Origin: Oscillospiraceae bacterium
GTDB lineage: Bacteria; Bacillota; Clostridia; Oscillospirales; Oscillospiraceae
Assembly: GCA_017620315.1 (NCBI GenBank)
Contig: JAFZQQ010000096.1
Location: forward strand, 1 to 5,928
Length of the DNA: 5,928 bases
Direction: 5' to 3'
Part shown: piece after piece, positions 1 to 5,928 of the stretch
Layout of the letters: each line of letters opens with the position of its first letter
How positions within the stretch are numbered: position 1 is the stretch's first letter
Position numbers and translations under genes: made by a program
The notes under the pieces: generated by a model
The model's input: the letters and a program-made list of their open reading frames with translations, nothing else
Told to the model about the DNA's origin: nothing
Database searches by the model: none

Positions 1-1
1 A

Positions 2-907
2 TACCGCCTGGAGGTACGGCTGATGGACTTCGGCGGCATCTTGCCGTCGGTGCAATCCGGGAAATGCGACATTGGCTGCGATGGCATCACCATCACCGAG
101 GAACGCGCCGAAAGCGTAGGCTTTTCCGAACCGCATTACACGAGCCGGTCGGTCCTTGTCGCGATGAAAAGCACAGAGGAAAACACCTCGTTTCTGAATG
201 AAGTTCGCTCAAGCTTTGAGAAGACCTTCCTCCGCGAAAGCCGTTGGAAGCTGTTTGCAGAGGGCGTCGGGACGACGCTGCTCATCACCGTGCTGTCCAT
301 TCTCTTCGGCACGGCGCTGGGCTTCGGCGTCTATATGCTCTGCCGAAACGGGAATCCCGCGGCAAACGTCATCACACGCTTTTTCGTTTGGCTGGTGCAG
401 GGAATGCCCGTCGTTGTGCTGCTGATGATTTTATACTATATCATCTTTGCCAGTTCCTCTGTCAGCGGCAACGCCGTGGCTGTGGTCGGTTTTACGCTTG
501 TGTTCGGCGCGGCGGTGTATGGAATGCTCTGCGCGGGCGTCGGCGCGATCCCAAAGGGACAGACCGAGGCGGCGTATGCGTTGGGCTACGGGAATACGCG
601 CACCTTTTTCCGCGTCATCCTGCCGCAGGCGGTTCCACACTTTCTCCCCGCCTATAAGGGCGAGATCACGGCGCTCATCAAGGCGACGGCAGTTGTCGGT
701 TACATCGCGGTGCAGGATCTCACGAAGATGGGTGATATTGTCCGCGGACGCACCTACGAGGCGTTCTTCCCGCTGATCGCCGTGGCTGTGATCTACTTTA
801 TCCTCGCGGCGATCCTGACTTTCCTCGTGAACCGTATGGAAATCTTCATAAACCCGAGACAGCGCCGGAAAGAAGATATCCTCAAGGGGGTGGAGACGCA
901 TGATTGA
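2..907 (+). CDS. Amino-acid ABC transporter, fused substrate-binding domain/permease (5' partial)
   Basis: This is the membrane subunit of a polar amino acid uptake ABC importer, with part of an extracytoplasmic binding domain fused in front. The frame is open to the left edge, and the codons before the ATG at base 23 still read as binding protein, so that ATG is internal and the gene starts outside the window. From base 23 (residue 1), residues 1-50 match the type 3 solute-binding signature: FGGILPSVQSGK, GITITEERAESV, then FSEPHY. The permease domain follows, with hydrophobic segments near residues 83-106, 118-143, 151-173 and 250-270. The EAA loop at about 179-203 (GQTEAAYALG ... ILPQA) is the contact site for the ATPase. 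The stretch GYIAVQDLTKMGDI is typical of Clostridia-type fused permeases. Only about 18 residues separate the binding signature from the permease, so a second lobe, if present, must be encoded upstream. The gene overlaps the ATPase gene by 8 bases. The amino-acid substrate cannot be read from this part. Confidence 0.88.
   Translation, partial: YRLEVRLMDFGGILPSVQSGKCDIGCDGITITEERAESVGFSEPHYTSRSVLVAMKSTEENTSFLNEVRSSFEKTFLRESRWKLFAEGVGTTLLITVLSILFGTALGFGVYMLCRNGNPAANVITRFFVWLVQGMPVVVLLMILYYIIFASSSVSGNAVAVVGFTLVFGAAVYGMLCAGVGAIPKGQTEAAYALGYGNTRTFFRVILPQAVPHFLPAYKGEITALIKATAVVGYIAVQDLTKMGDIVRGRTYEAFFPLIAVAVIYFILAAILTFLVNRMEIFINPRQRRKEDILKGVETHD
884..892 (+). promoter_or_regulatory. Ribosome binding site of the ABC ATPase gene
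   Basis: AAGGGGGTG differs from the ideal AAGGAGGTG by one base and lies 7 bases before the ATG at 900. It sits inside the last codons of the permease gene, which supports the 900 start and suggests translational coupling of the two subunits. Confidence 0.65.
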
Positions 908-1988
908 GCTGCGGCATCTCAATAAGACCTACGAAAACGCCGAACCGCTCAAGGATGTGTCGGCGACCGTCAACGACGGCGACGTCATTGCGGTCATCGG
1001 CCCCTCCGGCACCGGAAAATCCACGCTGCTGCGCTGCATCAACCTGCTGGAAAAGCCCACGGGCGGACAGATATTCCTGGATGGCGAGGAGATCACGGCA
1101 CGGGGCTACGACGCACGCAGGGCACGGCGAAAAATGGGAATGGTATTTCAGTCCTTCAATCTGTTCGGACACCTGACCGTGATTGAAAACCTGATGATCC
1201 CGCCCATGGATCTGTTGGGGAAGAGCAGACAGGAGGCGTATGACGCGGGGATCGAGCTCTTGCGGCGCGTGGGGCTGCGGGACAAGGCGCTGAACTACCC
1301 CGATGAGCTGTCCGGCGGACAGCAGCAGCGCGTCGCTATCGCGCGTACGCTGGCGATGGATCCCGAGATCATCCTGCTTGACGAGCCGACCAGCGCGCTG
1401 GATCCAACGATGGTAAACGAGGTGCAATCGGTCATCTGCGACCTGTCACGGACGGGCAAGACCATGATGATCGTCACGCATGAGATGAACTTCGCCCGGT
1501 CCATTTCCAACCGCATATTCTACATGGACGAGAGCGGTATTTACGAGGACGGCACGCCGGAGGAGATTTTTGAGCGTCCGAAAGGGGAGCGTACCCGACG
1601 CTTTATCAGGCAGCTGCGCGTGCTGGAATTCACCGTTGATTCGCCGGGCTTCGACTTTGTTGAAGCCGGTGTGAAGATTGACCGTTACTGCCAGCAAAAC
1701 GACGTTGCCCCGAAGGAGAAGTACCGCGTCCGGCTTGCCATCGAGGAGTTGGTGCAGCAGATCCTCCTGCCGCGGATGCCGGCCCCCGATATCCGCGTGG
1801 CGGTGGAACACGACCCGCGGGACGGGAGCACCGCCGTCTCCGCGGCCTACGCGGGGGAACGATTTGATCCGAAGAACACGGACAATGAGCTTTCCTATGC
1901 GCTGCTCATGAGCACAACTGAAGAGCTGACTTATTCGTATGACGCGGAAAAAGAACTGCCAAACCGGGTGGCACTCAAGGTCAGATAA
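900..1988 (+). CDS. Amino-acid ABC transporter ATP-binding protein with extra C-terminal domain
   Basis: This cytoplasmic ATPase powers the importer encoded just upstream and belongs to the GlnQ/HisP family of polar amino acid transporters. All nucleotide-binding motifs are intact: Walker A GPSGTGKST (34-42), Q-loop Q84 in FQSFNLF, signature LSGGQQQR (137-144), Walker B ILLDEP (158-163), D-loop SALD (165-168) and the switch histidine H194 in VTHEM. Family members are usually about 240-250 residues, and this protein has 362. The surplus, about residues 241-362, is not a standard ABC regulatory domain. It contains RLAIEELVQQIL, then AYAGERFDP, then a terminal NRVALKVR, in the order and spacing of RsbW-like HATPase_c_2 domains. 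The N-box Asn and G1-box Asp are replaced (Gln and Tyr), so this part probably does not bind ATP. The start at 900 is supported by the strong Shine-Dalgarno site and the 8-base overlap. The ATPase role is certain by motif; the C-terminal assignment is inference. Confidence 0.93.
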   Translation: MIELRHLNKTYENAEPLKDVSATVNDGDVIAVIGPSGTGKSTLLRCINLLEKPTGGQIFLDGEEITARGYDARRARRKMGMVFQSFNLFGHLTVIENLMIPPMDLLGKSRQEAYDAGIELLRRVGLRDKALNYPDELSGGQQQRVAIARTLAMDPEIILLDEPTSALDPTMVNEVQSVICDLSRTGKTMMIVTHEMNFARSISNRIFYMDESGIYEDGTPEEIFERPKGERTRRFIRQLRVLEFTVDSPGFDFVEAGVKIDRYCQQNDVAPKEKYRVRLAIEELVQQILLPRMPAPDIRVAVEHDPRDGSTAVSAAYAGERFDPKNTDNELSYALLMSTTEELTYSYDAEKELPNRVALKVR

Positions 1989-2010
1989 AACGGTGTTTCA
2001 AGCTGTGGTT

Positions 2011-2028
2011 TGCCTTTTTTCAAAGGCA
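2011..2028 (+). other. Short hairpin between the ABC operon and sstT
   Basis: TGCCTTT (2011-2017) and AAAGGCA (2022-2028) form a perfect 7-bp stem with a 4-base loop, 22 bases after the ATPase stop. No T-run follows on either strand, so it is a poor intrinsic terminator. It may be an RNA-processing or stability element, or chance. Confidence 0.3.
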
Positions 2029-2062
2029 GCCAAATGATCGGATCGAAAATACAAAGAAGCGC

Positions 2063-2068
2063 AAGGAG
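2063..2068 (+). promoter_or_regulatory. Ribosome binding site of sstT
   Basis: AAGGAG lies 3 bases before an ATG at 2072 and 9 bases before a second in-frame ATG at 2078. The spacing favours 2078 as the original start. The site marks where the reading frame began, before the disabling TAA at 2096. Confidence 0.6.
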
Positions 2069-2077
2069 AAAATGAAC

Positions 2078-3330
2078 ATGAAACTGATCCAAAAGTAAAG
2101 CAGCACAAGCCTTATCCTCCGCATAGTTTGCGGGCTTGCCATCGGCGTCATCCTGGGACTGCTCTTCAAAAATCTGAGCATTGTGCCGTTGCTCGGCAGC
2201 ATCTTTGTCGGCGCGCTCAAGGCGGTCGCGCCCGTGCTGGTGTTTGTGCTGGTCGTTTCCGCACTTGCGCAGGGCAGCAATAAGCTCGACAGCCGATTTA
2301 CCCTTGTCATCGCGCTGTATATGGTCAGCACGCTGCTGGCGTCGCTGCTTGCGGTGGTGATGAGCTTCCTGTTCCCACAGACGATCGTGCTCGCGGAGGC
2401 AGCGGCTGCGGAGTCTGTGCCGACGGGTGTGGGCGAGGTGCTGCGCAACCTGCTTCTCAACATGGTCTCAAACCCTGTGCGCTCCATTGCAGAGGGGAAC
2501 TACATCGGCATTCTGTTCTGGGCGGTCATTTTCGGCCTTGCAGCGAAAAAACTGGCGAACGAGACCACCAAGAAGATGATGTCGGATTTTGCGGAGATCG
2601 TCTCCGCCGTAGTGCGCTGGATCATCAATCTTGCGCCCTTCGGCATTTTGGGCCTTGCCTATGAGAACGTTGCGGCCAACGGTCTCGCGATTTTCACGGA
2701 TTACGGAAAGCTTCTTCTGCTGCTGGTCGGCTGCATGCTGGCGGTGGCGCTGATCATCGATCCGCTCGTTGCGGCGATCGTGCTGAGAAGAAACCCTACC
2801 CGCTGGTTTTCCGCTGTCTCAAGGGTTCCGGCGTGACGGCCTTTTTTACCAGAAGTTCCGCTGCGAATATACCCGTCAATATGGAGCTTTGTGAGGACCT
2901 TGGCCTTGACAGGGAGATGTATGCGGTGTCCATTCCCCTCGGCGCGACCATCAACATGGACGGAGCCGCAGTCACCATCGCTGTGATGTCGCTTGCCGCC
3001 GCGAACACGGTGGGGATAAAGGTCTCGCTGCCTACGGCGATGGTCCTTGCAATCATTGCGACGCTGGCGGCATGCGGCGCCTCGGGCGTTGCCGGCGGTT
3101 CGCTGCTGCTGATCCCGATGGCGTGCTCGCTCTTCGGCGTGGACGCGGATGTGGCAATGCAGGTCGTCGCGGTCGGCTTCATCATCGGCGTGGTACAGGA
3201 CTCCGTGGAGACCGCGCTCAACTCATCCGGCGATGTGATGTTTGCCGCAACGGCAGAGTATGCCAAATGGATCAAGGAAGGCAAGCCGCTGCCCAGGTTC
3301 CTTGGCGGCACGGTGGAAACCAAAGCGTGA
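2078..3330 (+). pseudogene. sstT: Na+/serine-threonine symporter SstT, disrupted by a stop and a frameshift
   Basis: An intact SstT is an inner-membrane Na+-coupled serine/threonine importer of the dicarboxylate/amino acid:cation symporter family. Similarity runs along the whole length: FVGALKAVAPVL near the start, GNYIGILFWA, APFGILGL, then [11 protein letters not shown] (hairpin 1), [12 protein letters not shown] (helix 7), [11 protein letters not shown] (hairpin 2) and [14 protein letters not shown] (helix 8). Two lesions break it. The first is an in-frame TAA at 2096-2098, six codons after the ATG at 2078. The second is the loss of one base in the C-run at 2794-2796, after which the first frame ends at 2836 and the family sequence continues in another frame to the TGA at 3328-3330. 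With both repaired the protein would be 417 residues, close to E. coli SstT (414). The rest of the sequence is well preserved, so the damage is recent or reflects base errors. Without repair, two fragments are open: 2099-2836 and 2833-3330. The product family is clear; pseudogene status depends on read accuracy. Confidence 0.85.
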
Positions 3331-3397
3331 GCGTGCTTTTTTCCGATATACTGAGCCTGAGTCCTTCGCATTGCATGACATAAACTATAAACGACTT

Positions 3398-3436
3398 GCC
3401 CCTCACGCCTCTCGTCTCCGGGAAAGCGTGAGGGGC
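3398..3436 (+). terminator. Probable intrinsic terminator after sstT
   Basis: GCCCCTCACGC (3398-3408) and GCGTGAGGGGC (3426-3436) form a perfect 11-bp GC-rich stem with a 17-base loop, 67 bases after the sstT stop. The following bases, GCTCTTCTTTGC, are pyrimidine-rich but not a clean T-run, so termination may be weak. No T-run lies on the other side, so it points to + strand transcription. Confidence 0.55.
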
Positions 3437-3563
3437 GCTCTTCTTTGCTCCAAAGACTTACGGATACCGTTTGAGAGCCTTTGACCGCGTTGTCAGGCAG
3501 ACTGAAAATGTGGGGCAAAGGGGTTTAATGTGCTAACATAACAATCACCTGCACATTTTTGCT

Positions 3564-3569
3564 TATAAT
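3564..3569 (+). promoter_or_regulatory. Putative -10 element of the diguanylate cyclase gene
   Basis: A perfect TATAAT lies about 96 bases before the ATG at 3665, in an AT-rich stretch downstream of the sstT hairpin. No good -35 box is found at 16-18 bases: the 17-spaced hexamer is ACAATC. The promoter may therefore need an activator, or the match may be chance. Confidence 0.4.
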
Positions 3570-3652
3570 CTTGGAAATCAGGAACTTGCTTTTTGCGGCG
3601 CATTTATGATATTATTGTTAAAAAATTACGCAGTATGATTCCGCAGACTATA

Positions 3653-3658
3653 GGGAGG
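3653..3658 (+). promoter_or_regulatory. Ribosome binding site that sets the diguanylate cyclase start
   Basis: GGGAGG, within a run AGGGAGGGGGG (3652-3662), lies 6 bases before the ATG at 3665. The same frame is open back to a TTG at 3593, but no comparable site precedes that codon, and the extra residues are not needed before the N-terminal membrane segment. The 3665 start is preferred. Confidence 0.65.
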
Positions 3659-3664
3659 GGGGCC

Positions 3665-5812
3665 ATGAAGAAACAAAAAAAGACCATTACATGGGTTTGC
3701 TCCGCTGCTTATATTTTGATGCTGGCCATGATGCTGATTTACATTTTGCTGCGTACGGGCCTGCGCACATCGGCATATCGGGAAAGGATCCGCGATTTTT
3801 CGGAGAACTGGCAGACGGAAACGTCGGAAAGCCTTGTGCTCAACGGAACCAGCGCCGGCAATTACGGCGGTTCCCTGATCGTGGAGAAGCGTCTTCCGGA
3901 AAGCATCGCGGAGGAGGACGAGATCTGCTTTCGCACGCAGAATGCCAATGTGACGGTCTGGGTCGGCGATCGGGAGGCCTATCGCTTTGAGGGGCGGGAA
4001 AACCTGACCGGAAAAGGCTACGGTATCGCATTCCATATGGTCGGCCTTTCGCAGCAAGATGCGGGACAGACCGTGTGCATCCGGCTGGACAGCGTGCTTG
4101 AGAGCCGTAAGGGCGGGCGTATCTGGCAGATTCGCCTGTGCCCGGGGGCGGATTATGTACGGATGCTTGTCGAAAACGATCTGCTTCCCTGCTGCTTTTC
4201 CACGATGATCATCTTTTTTGGCTTGCTGTTGCTGGCTGCTTATTTCTGGATGCCGGACAAAAAGGCAATGCCGTATGATATCGGCGCGCTGAGCGTTACC
4301 GCGCTGCTGCTCGGGAGCTGGTGCTTGAACGATACCCAAATCCCGCTGTTGCTGACAGGACAGATATATATCTGCCGTGTGCTGGACAAAATGTTGATTC
4401 CGTTGGTGATATTTCCGCTCATCTGCTTCTGCAACTCGATCACCCGGCAAAAACGCACGATTTATCGGTATATCTCTTTTGGGACGATGATACTTTTCAT
4501 TGCGCTTCTTCTCGGACTGCACTATGGATTCGGGATGGACATGGTCGACCTGAACTATATCACCTATGCTTCCTATGTGTGTACGCTTCTGCTTTTGATT
4601 GCCATTTTTGCGGATAACGCGCGTTATTGCAAAAAGAACGGCTTGCGCACGAATCTTTTTGCCATCTATCTGGGAAGCGGCGTGTTTTTAGCCTGCGCTT
4701 TGACGGATATTGTGAGCTACTATACCTGGCGGGTCAGAGCCAGCACACATGGAACTTTTTCACGCTTTGGACTGGCGTTCTTTTTCATCCTGATGTTCTT
4801 TCAGTTCCTTCGCTGGTGGTCCGGCGAACACGCATCCTTTGAGCGCAGCCGTTTTATAAACCACGCGCTTCAATACGCCGTGTCCGCCAACGACTCGGAG
4901 ACGAATATCAAGGTTCTGCTCCAATACCTCGGCACGGAGCTGCACGCCAAGCGCACCAACATTTTTGAGAAGCAGAGCGACGGTACCTATCTCGGTACAT
5001 ATGAGTGGTATGCGGAGGGTACAGAGCCCTTGAAGCCCAATCCAACCGTACTGCCGTACGAGGGCTTGGTCGATGGGCTTTACAAGAAGTTTAAGCGCGA
5101 CAACCGCCTGATCGTTGACAATGTCGAGAACTACCGAGATGCGTATCCGGCTTTTTGCGAGATCCTGCACGAAAACGACGTCGATTCCGCGGCCATCGGC
5201 CCTCTGGAGACAAACGGTGAGCTGATTGGGTTTTTCAGTGTGGGCGGGCCGCCCCGGGAAAGACTGATGGAGATCTCGGAGATCATACGCCTGATCTCCT
5301 ACTTTTTCACCCAGCTTATTCAGCAGCGTGAGGAACAGAAGCGCCTGATGCGCTACAGCTACTTTGATTCGCTCACCGGCGCGCACAACCGCCGCGCGTT
5401 CACAGAGTTTGAACAGAAGGGGATAGACGAACATACATCTTATGGGTTTGTAATGTGTGATATCAATGGGCTCAAGGCTGCCAACGATCGGTTTGGACAC
5501 AGGGCTGGAGACGAAATGATCATCGATGTGGCGCAAAGCCTGATCGAGGTGTTCGGCGCCGTTCAGGTCTACCGCATGGGCGGCGATGAATTTGCCGCCT
5601 ATGGCTTCGAGACGGATGAAGCGGCGTTTTATGCCGACGTAGAACGCGTAAAAAACCTCCTTGAGAAAAAGGGACGCAGCGCGTCGATCGGGGCGGTTTA
5701 CTGTGCGGCCGGGACAATGGAGCCCGCTCAAGTAAAATCGGAGGCCGATGCGCGAATGTACGTGGAAAAGGAACGCTACTACGCGGGGAAATGCGACCGG
5801 CACCATCATTGA
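3665..5812 (+). CDS. Membrane diguanylate cyclase: extracytoplasmic domain, 7TM, GAF, GGDEF
   Basis: The 715-residue product is predicted to make cyclic di-GMP from two GTP at the cytoplasmic face of the membrane. Domains in order: a positively charged start (MKKQKK) and membrane segment at about 10-30; an extracytoplasmic domain at about 31-170; seven hydrophobic segments at about 171-194, 204-221, 239-258, 267-288, 298-316, 330-352 and 366-385; a GAF-like sensor at about 395-550; and a GGDEF domain at about 565-708. This layout resembles 7TMR-DISM receptors. Catalytic features are present: DSLTGAHNRR (568-577), metal ligand D599, guanine-binding N607 and D616 by alignment with PleD, and GGDEF at 639-643. 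The inhibitory RxxD site expected nine residues before GGDEF is absent (FGAV at 630-633), so canonical product inhibition is not expected. No EAL or HD-GYP domain is present. The gene appears to be monocistronic, with its own -10 element and a hairpin after it. The signals sensed are unknown. The activity call is strong; receptor family membership is inferred from topology. Confidence 0.9.
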   Translation: MKKQKKTITWVCSAAYILMLAMMLIYILLRTGLRTSAYRERIRDFSENWQTETSESLVLNGTSAGNYGGSLIVEKRLPESIAEEDEICFRTQNANVTVWVGDREAYRFEGRENLTGKGYGIAFHMVGLSQQDAGQTVCIRLDSVLESRKGGRIWQIRLCPGADYVRMLVENDLLPCCFSTMIIFFGLLLLAAYFWMPDKKAMPYDIGALSVTALLLGSWCLNDTQIPLLLTGQIYICRVLDKMLIPLVIFPLICFCNSITRQKRTIYRYISFGTMILFIALLLGLHYGFGMDMVDLNYITYASYVCTLLLLIAIFADNARYCKKNGLRTNLFAIYLGSGVFLACALTDIVSYYTWRVRASTHGTFSRFGLAFFFILMFFQFLRWWSGEHASFERSRFINHALQYAVSANDSETNIKVLLQYLGTELHAKRTNIFEKQSDGTYLGTYEWYAEGTEPLKPNPTVLPYEGLVDGLYKKFKRDNRLIVDNVENYRDAYPAFCEILHENDVDSAAIGPLETNGELIGFFSVGGPPRERLMEISEIIRLISYFFTQLIQQREEQKRLMRYSYFDSLTGAHNRRAFTEFEQKGIDEHTSYGFVMCDINGLKAANDRFGHRAGDEMIIDVAQSLIEVFGAVQVYRMGGDEFAAYGFETDEAAFYADVERVKNLLEKKGRSASIGAVYCAAGTMEPAQVKSEADARMYVEKERYYAGKCDRHHH

Positions 5813-5891
5813 CGGAGCGGCGCCGCATTGGGATGCCCTTAATACAATAAGAGAATCAAATCGGCAATGATATTTCGTCCGGATATGTAAA

Positions 5892-5925
5892 GCGGGTCGC
5901 GCCTTTTCAAAAAGACGCGACCCGC
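5892..5925 (+). terminator. Probable intrinsic terminator after the diguanylate cyclase gene
   Basis: GCGGGTCGCG (5892-5901) and CGCGACCCGC (5916-5925) form a perfect 10-bp stem. Past one C/A mismatch, CTTT and AAAG can extend it inward. It begins 80 bases after the stop codon. The window ends three bases later, so the T-run that would confirm it cannot be seen. It could also serve a convergent gene beyond the edge. Confidence 0.55.
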
Positions 5926-5928
5926 ATC

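Larger units (their letters stand above)
3331..3664. other. Intergenic region between sstT and the diguanylate cyclase gene
   Basis: These 334 bases contain no convincing gene on either strand. They hold the hairpin at 3398-3436, a TATAAT element at 3564-3569 and the ribosome binding site of the next gene. No c-di-GMP riboswitch consensus or other RNA element was recognised. The part from about 3530 on is visibly more AT-rich than the flanking genes, as expected for a promoter region. Confidence 0.6.

Noticed and set aside
882..1427. Minus-strand open frame opposite the ABC ATPase
   Set aside because: It is a shadow of the ATPase motifs on the + strand.
2010..2038. Possible promoter for sstT (TTGCCT, 17 bases, AATGAT)
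   Set aside because: Both boxes match only 4 of 6 consensus bases and overlap the hairpin, which is too weak to report as a promoter.
2796..3518. Long minus-strand open frame (240 codons)
   Set aside because: It lies antisense to sstT over most of its length. The + strand matches SstT motifs codon by codon, and the minus translation resembles no family. Antisense frames are common in GC-rich genes.
3331..3592. c-di-GMP riboswitch ahead of the cyclase gene
   Set aside because: I looked for the conserved GEMM core sequence and did not find it. The only strong structure is the terminator-like hairpin.
3593..3664. Alternative upstream TTG start for the diguanylate cyclase
   Set aside because: No ribosome binding site precedes it, whereas the ATG at 3665 has a strong one at suitable spacing and begins a typical charged-then-hydrophobic N-terminus.
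4760..5809. Minus-strand open frame of 349 codons opposite the diguanylate cyclase
   Set aside because: The + strand clearly encodes GAF and GGDEF motifs here. The antisense product has no recognisable domain and no ribosome binding site was noticed.
1..5928. CRISPR array, insertion sequence, tRNA or phage att site
   Set aside because: No direct-repeat array, transposase motif, terminal inverted repeats or cloverleaf tRNA sequence was seen by reading either strand.

Overview
This window looks like chromosomal DNA from a fairly GC-rich bacterium, probably a member of the Bacillota (Clostridia or Negativicutes type). The reasons are the purine-rich Shine-Dalgarno sites (AAGGGGGTG, AAGGAG, AGGGAGG), the fusion of a solute-binding domain to an amino-acid ABC permease, and the 7TM-GAF-GGDEF receptor. 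The genus cannot be fixed from the sequence. All recognisable genes lie on the + strand. The long minus-strand open frames are antisense shadows of these genes.

Layout. Bases 1-1988 hold an amino-acid (polar amino acid uptake type) ABC transporter operon. The first gene encodes the end of a substrate-binding domain fused to the permease and is cut by the window's left edge. It overlaps the second gene by 8 bases. The second gene encodes a GlnQ/HisP-type ATPase with an unusual extra C-terminal domain of about 120 residues that resembles a degenerate RsbW-like (HATPase_c_2) fold. After an 84-90 base gap with a short hairpin, bases 2078-3330 hold sstT, encoding a Na+/serine-threonine symporter. 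This copy is broken twice: an in-frame TAA at codon 7 and a one-base deletion near 2794-2796. It is best read as a recent pseudogene unless the lesions are sequencing errors. A strong hairpin (3398-3436) follows it.

Bases 3331-3664 contain no gene but carry that hairpin and a TATAAT-type promoter element. Bases 3665-5812 encode a 715-residue membrane diguanylate cyclase: one N-terminal membrane segment, an extracytoplasmic domain, seven membrane segments, a GAF domain and a GGDEF domain with intact catalytic residues but no canonical inhibitory I-site. A 10-bp perfect hairpin closes the window at 5892-5925 and is probably its terminator.

How the parts relate. The ABC transporter and SstT are both amino-acid uptake systems, so the left half is a nutrient-uptake locus. 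The diguanylate cyclase appears to be a separate transcription unit that links an extracytoplasmic signal to c-di-GMP. No CRISPR array, tRNA, rRNA, insertion sequence or phage feature was seen. I found no convincing evidence of a wholly new system. The most unusual points are the extra domain on the ABC ATPase, the apparent lobe order of the binding domain, and the two-lesion sstT.
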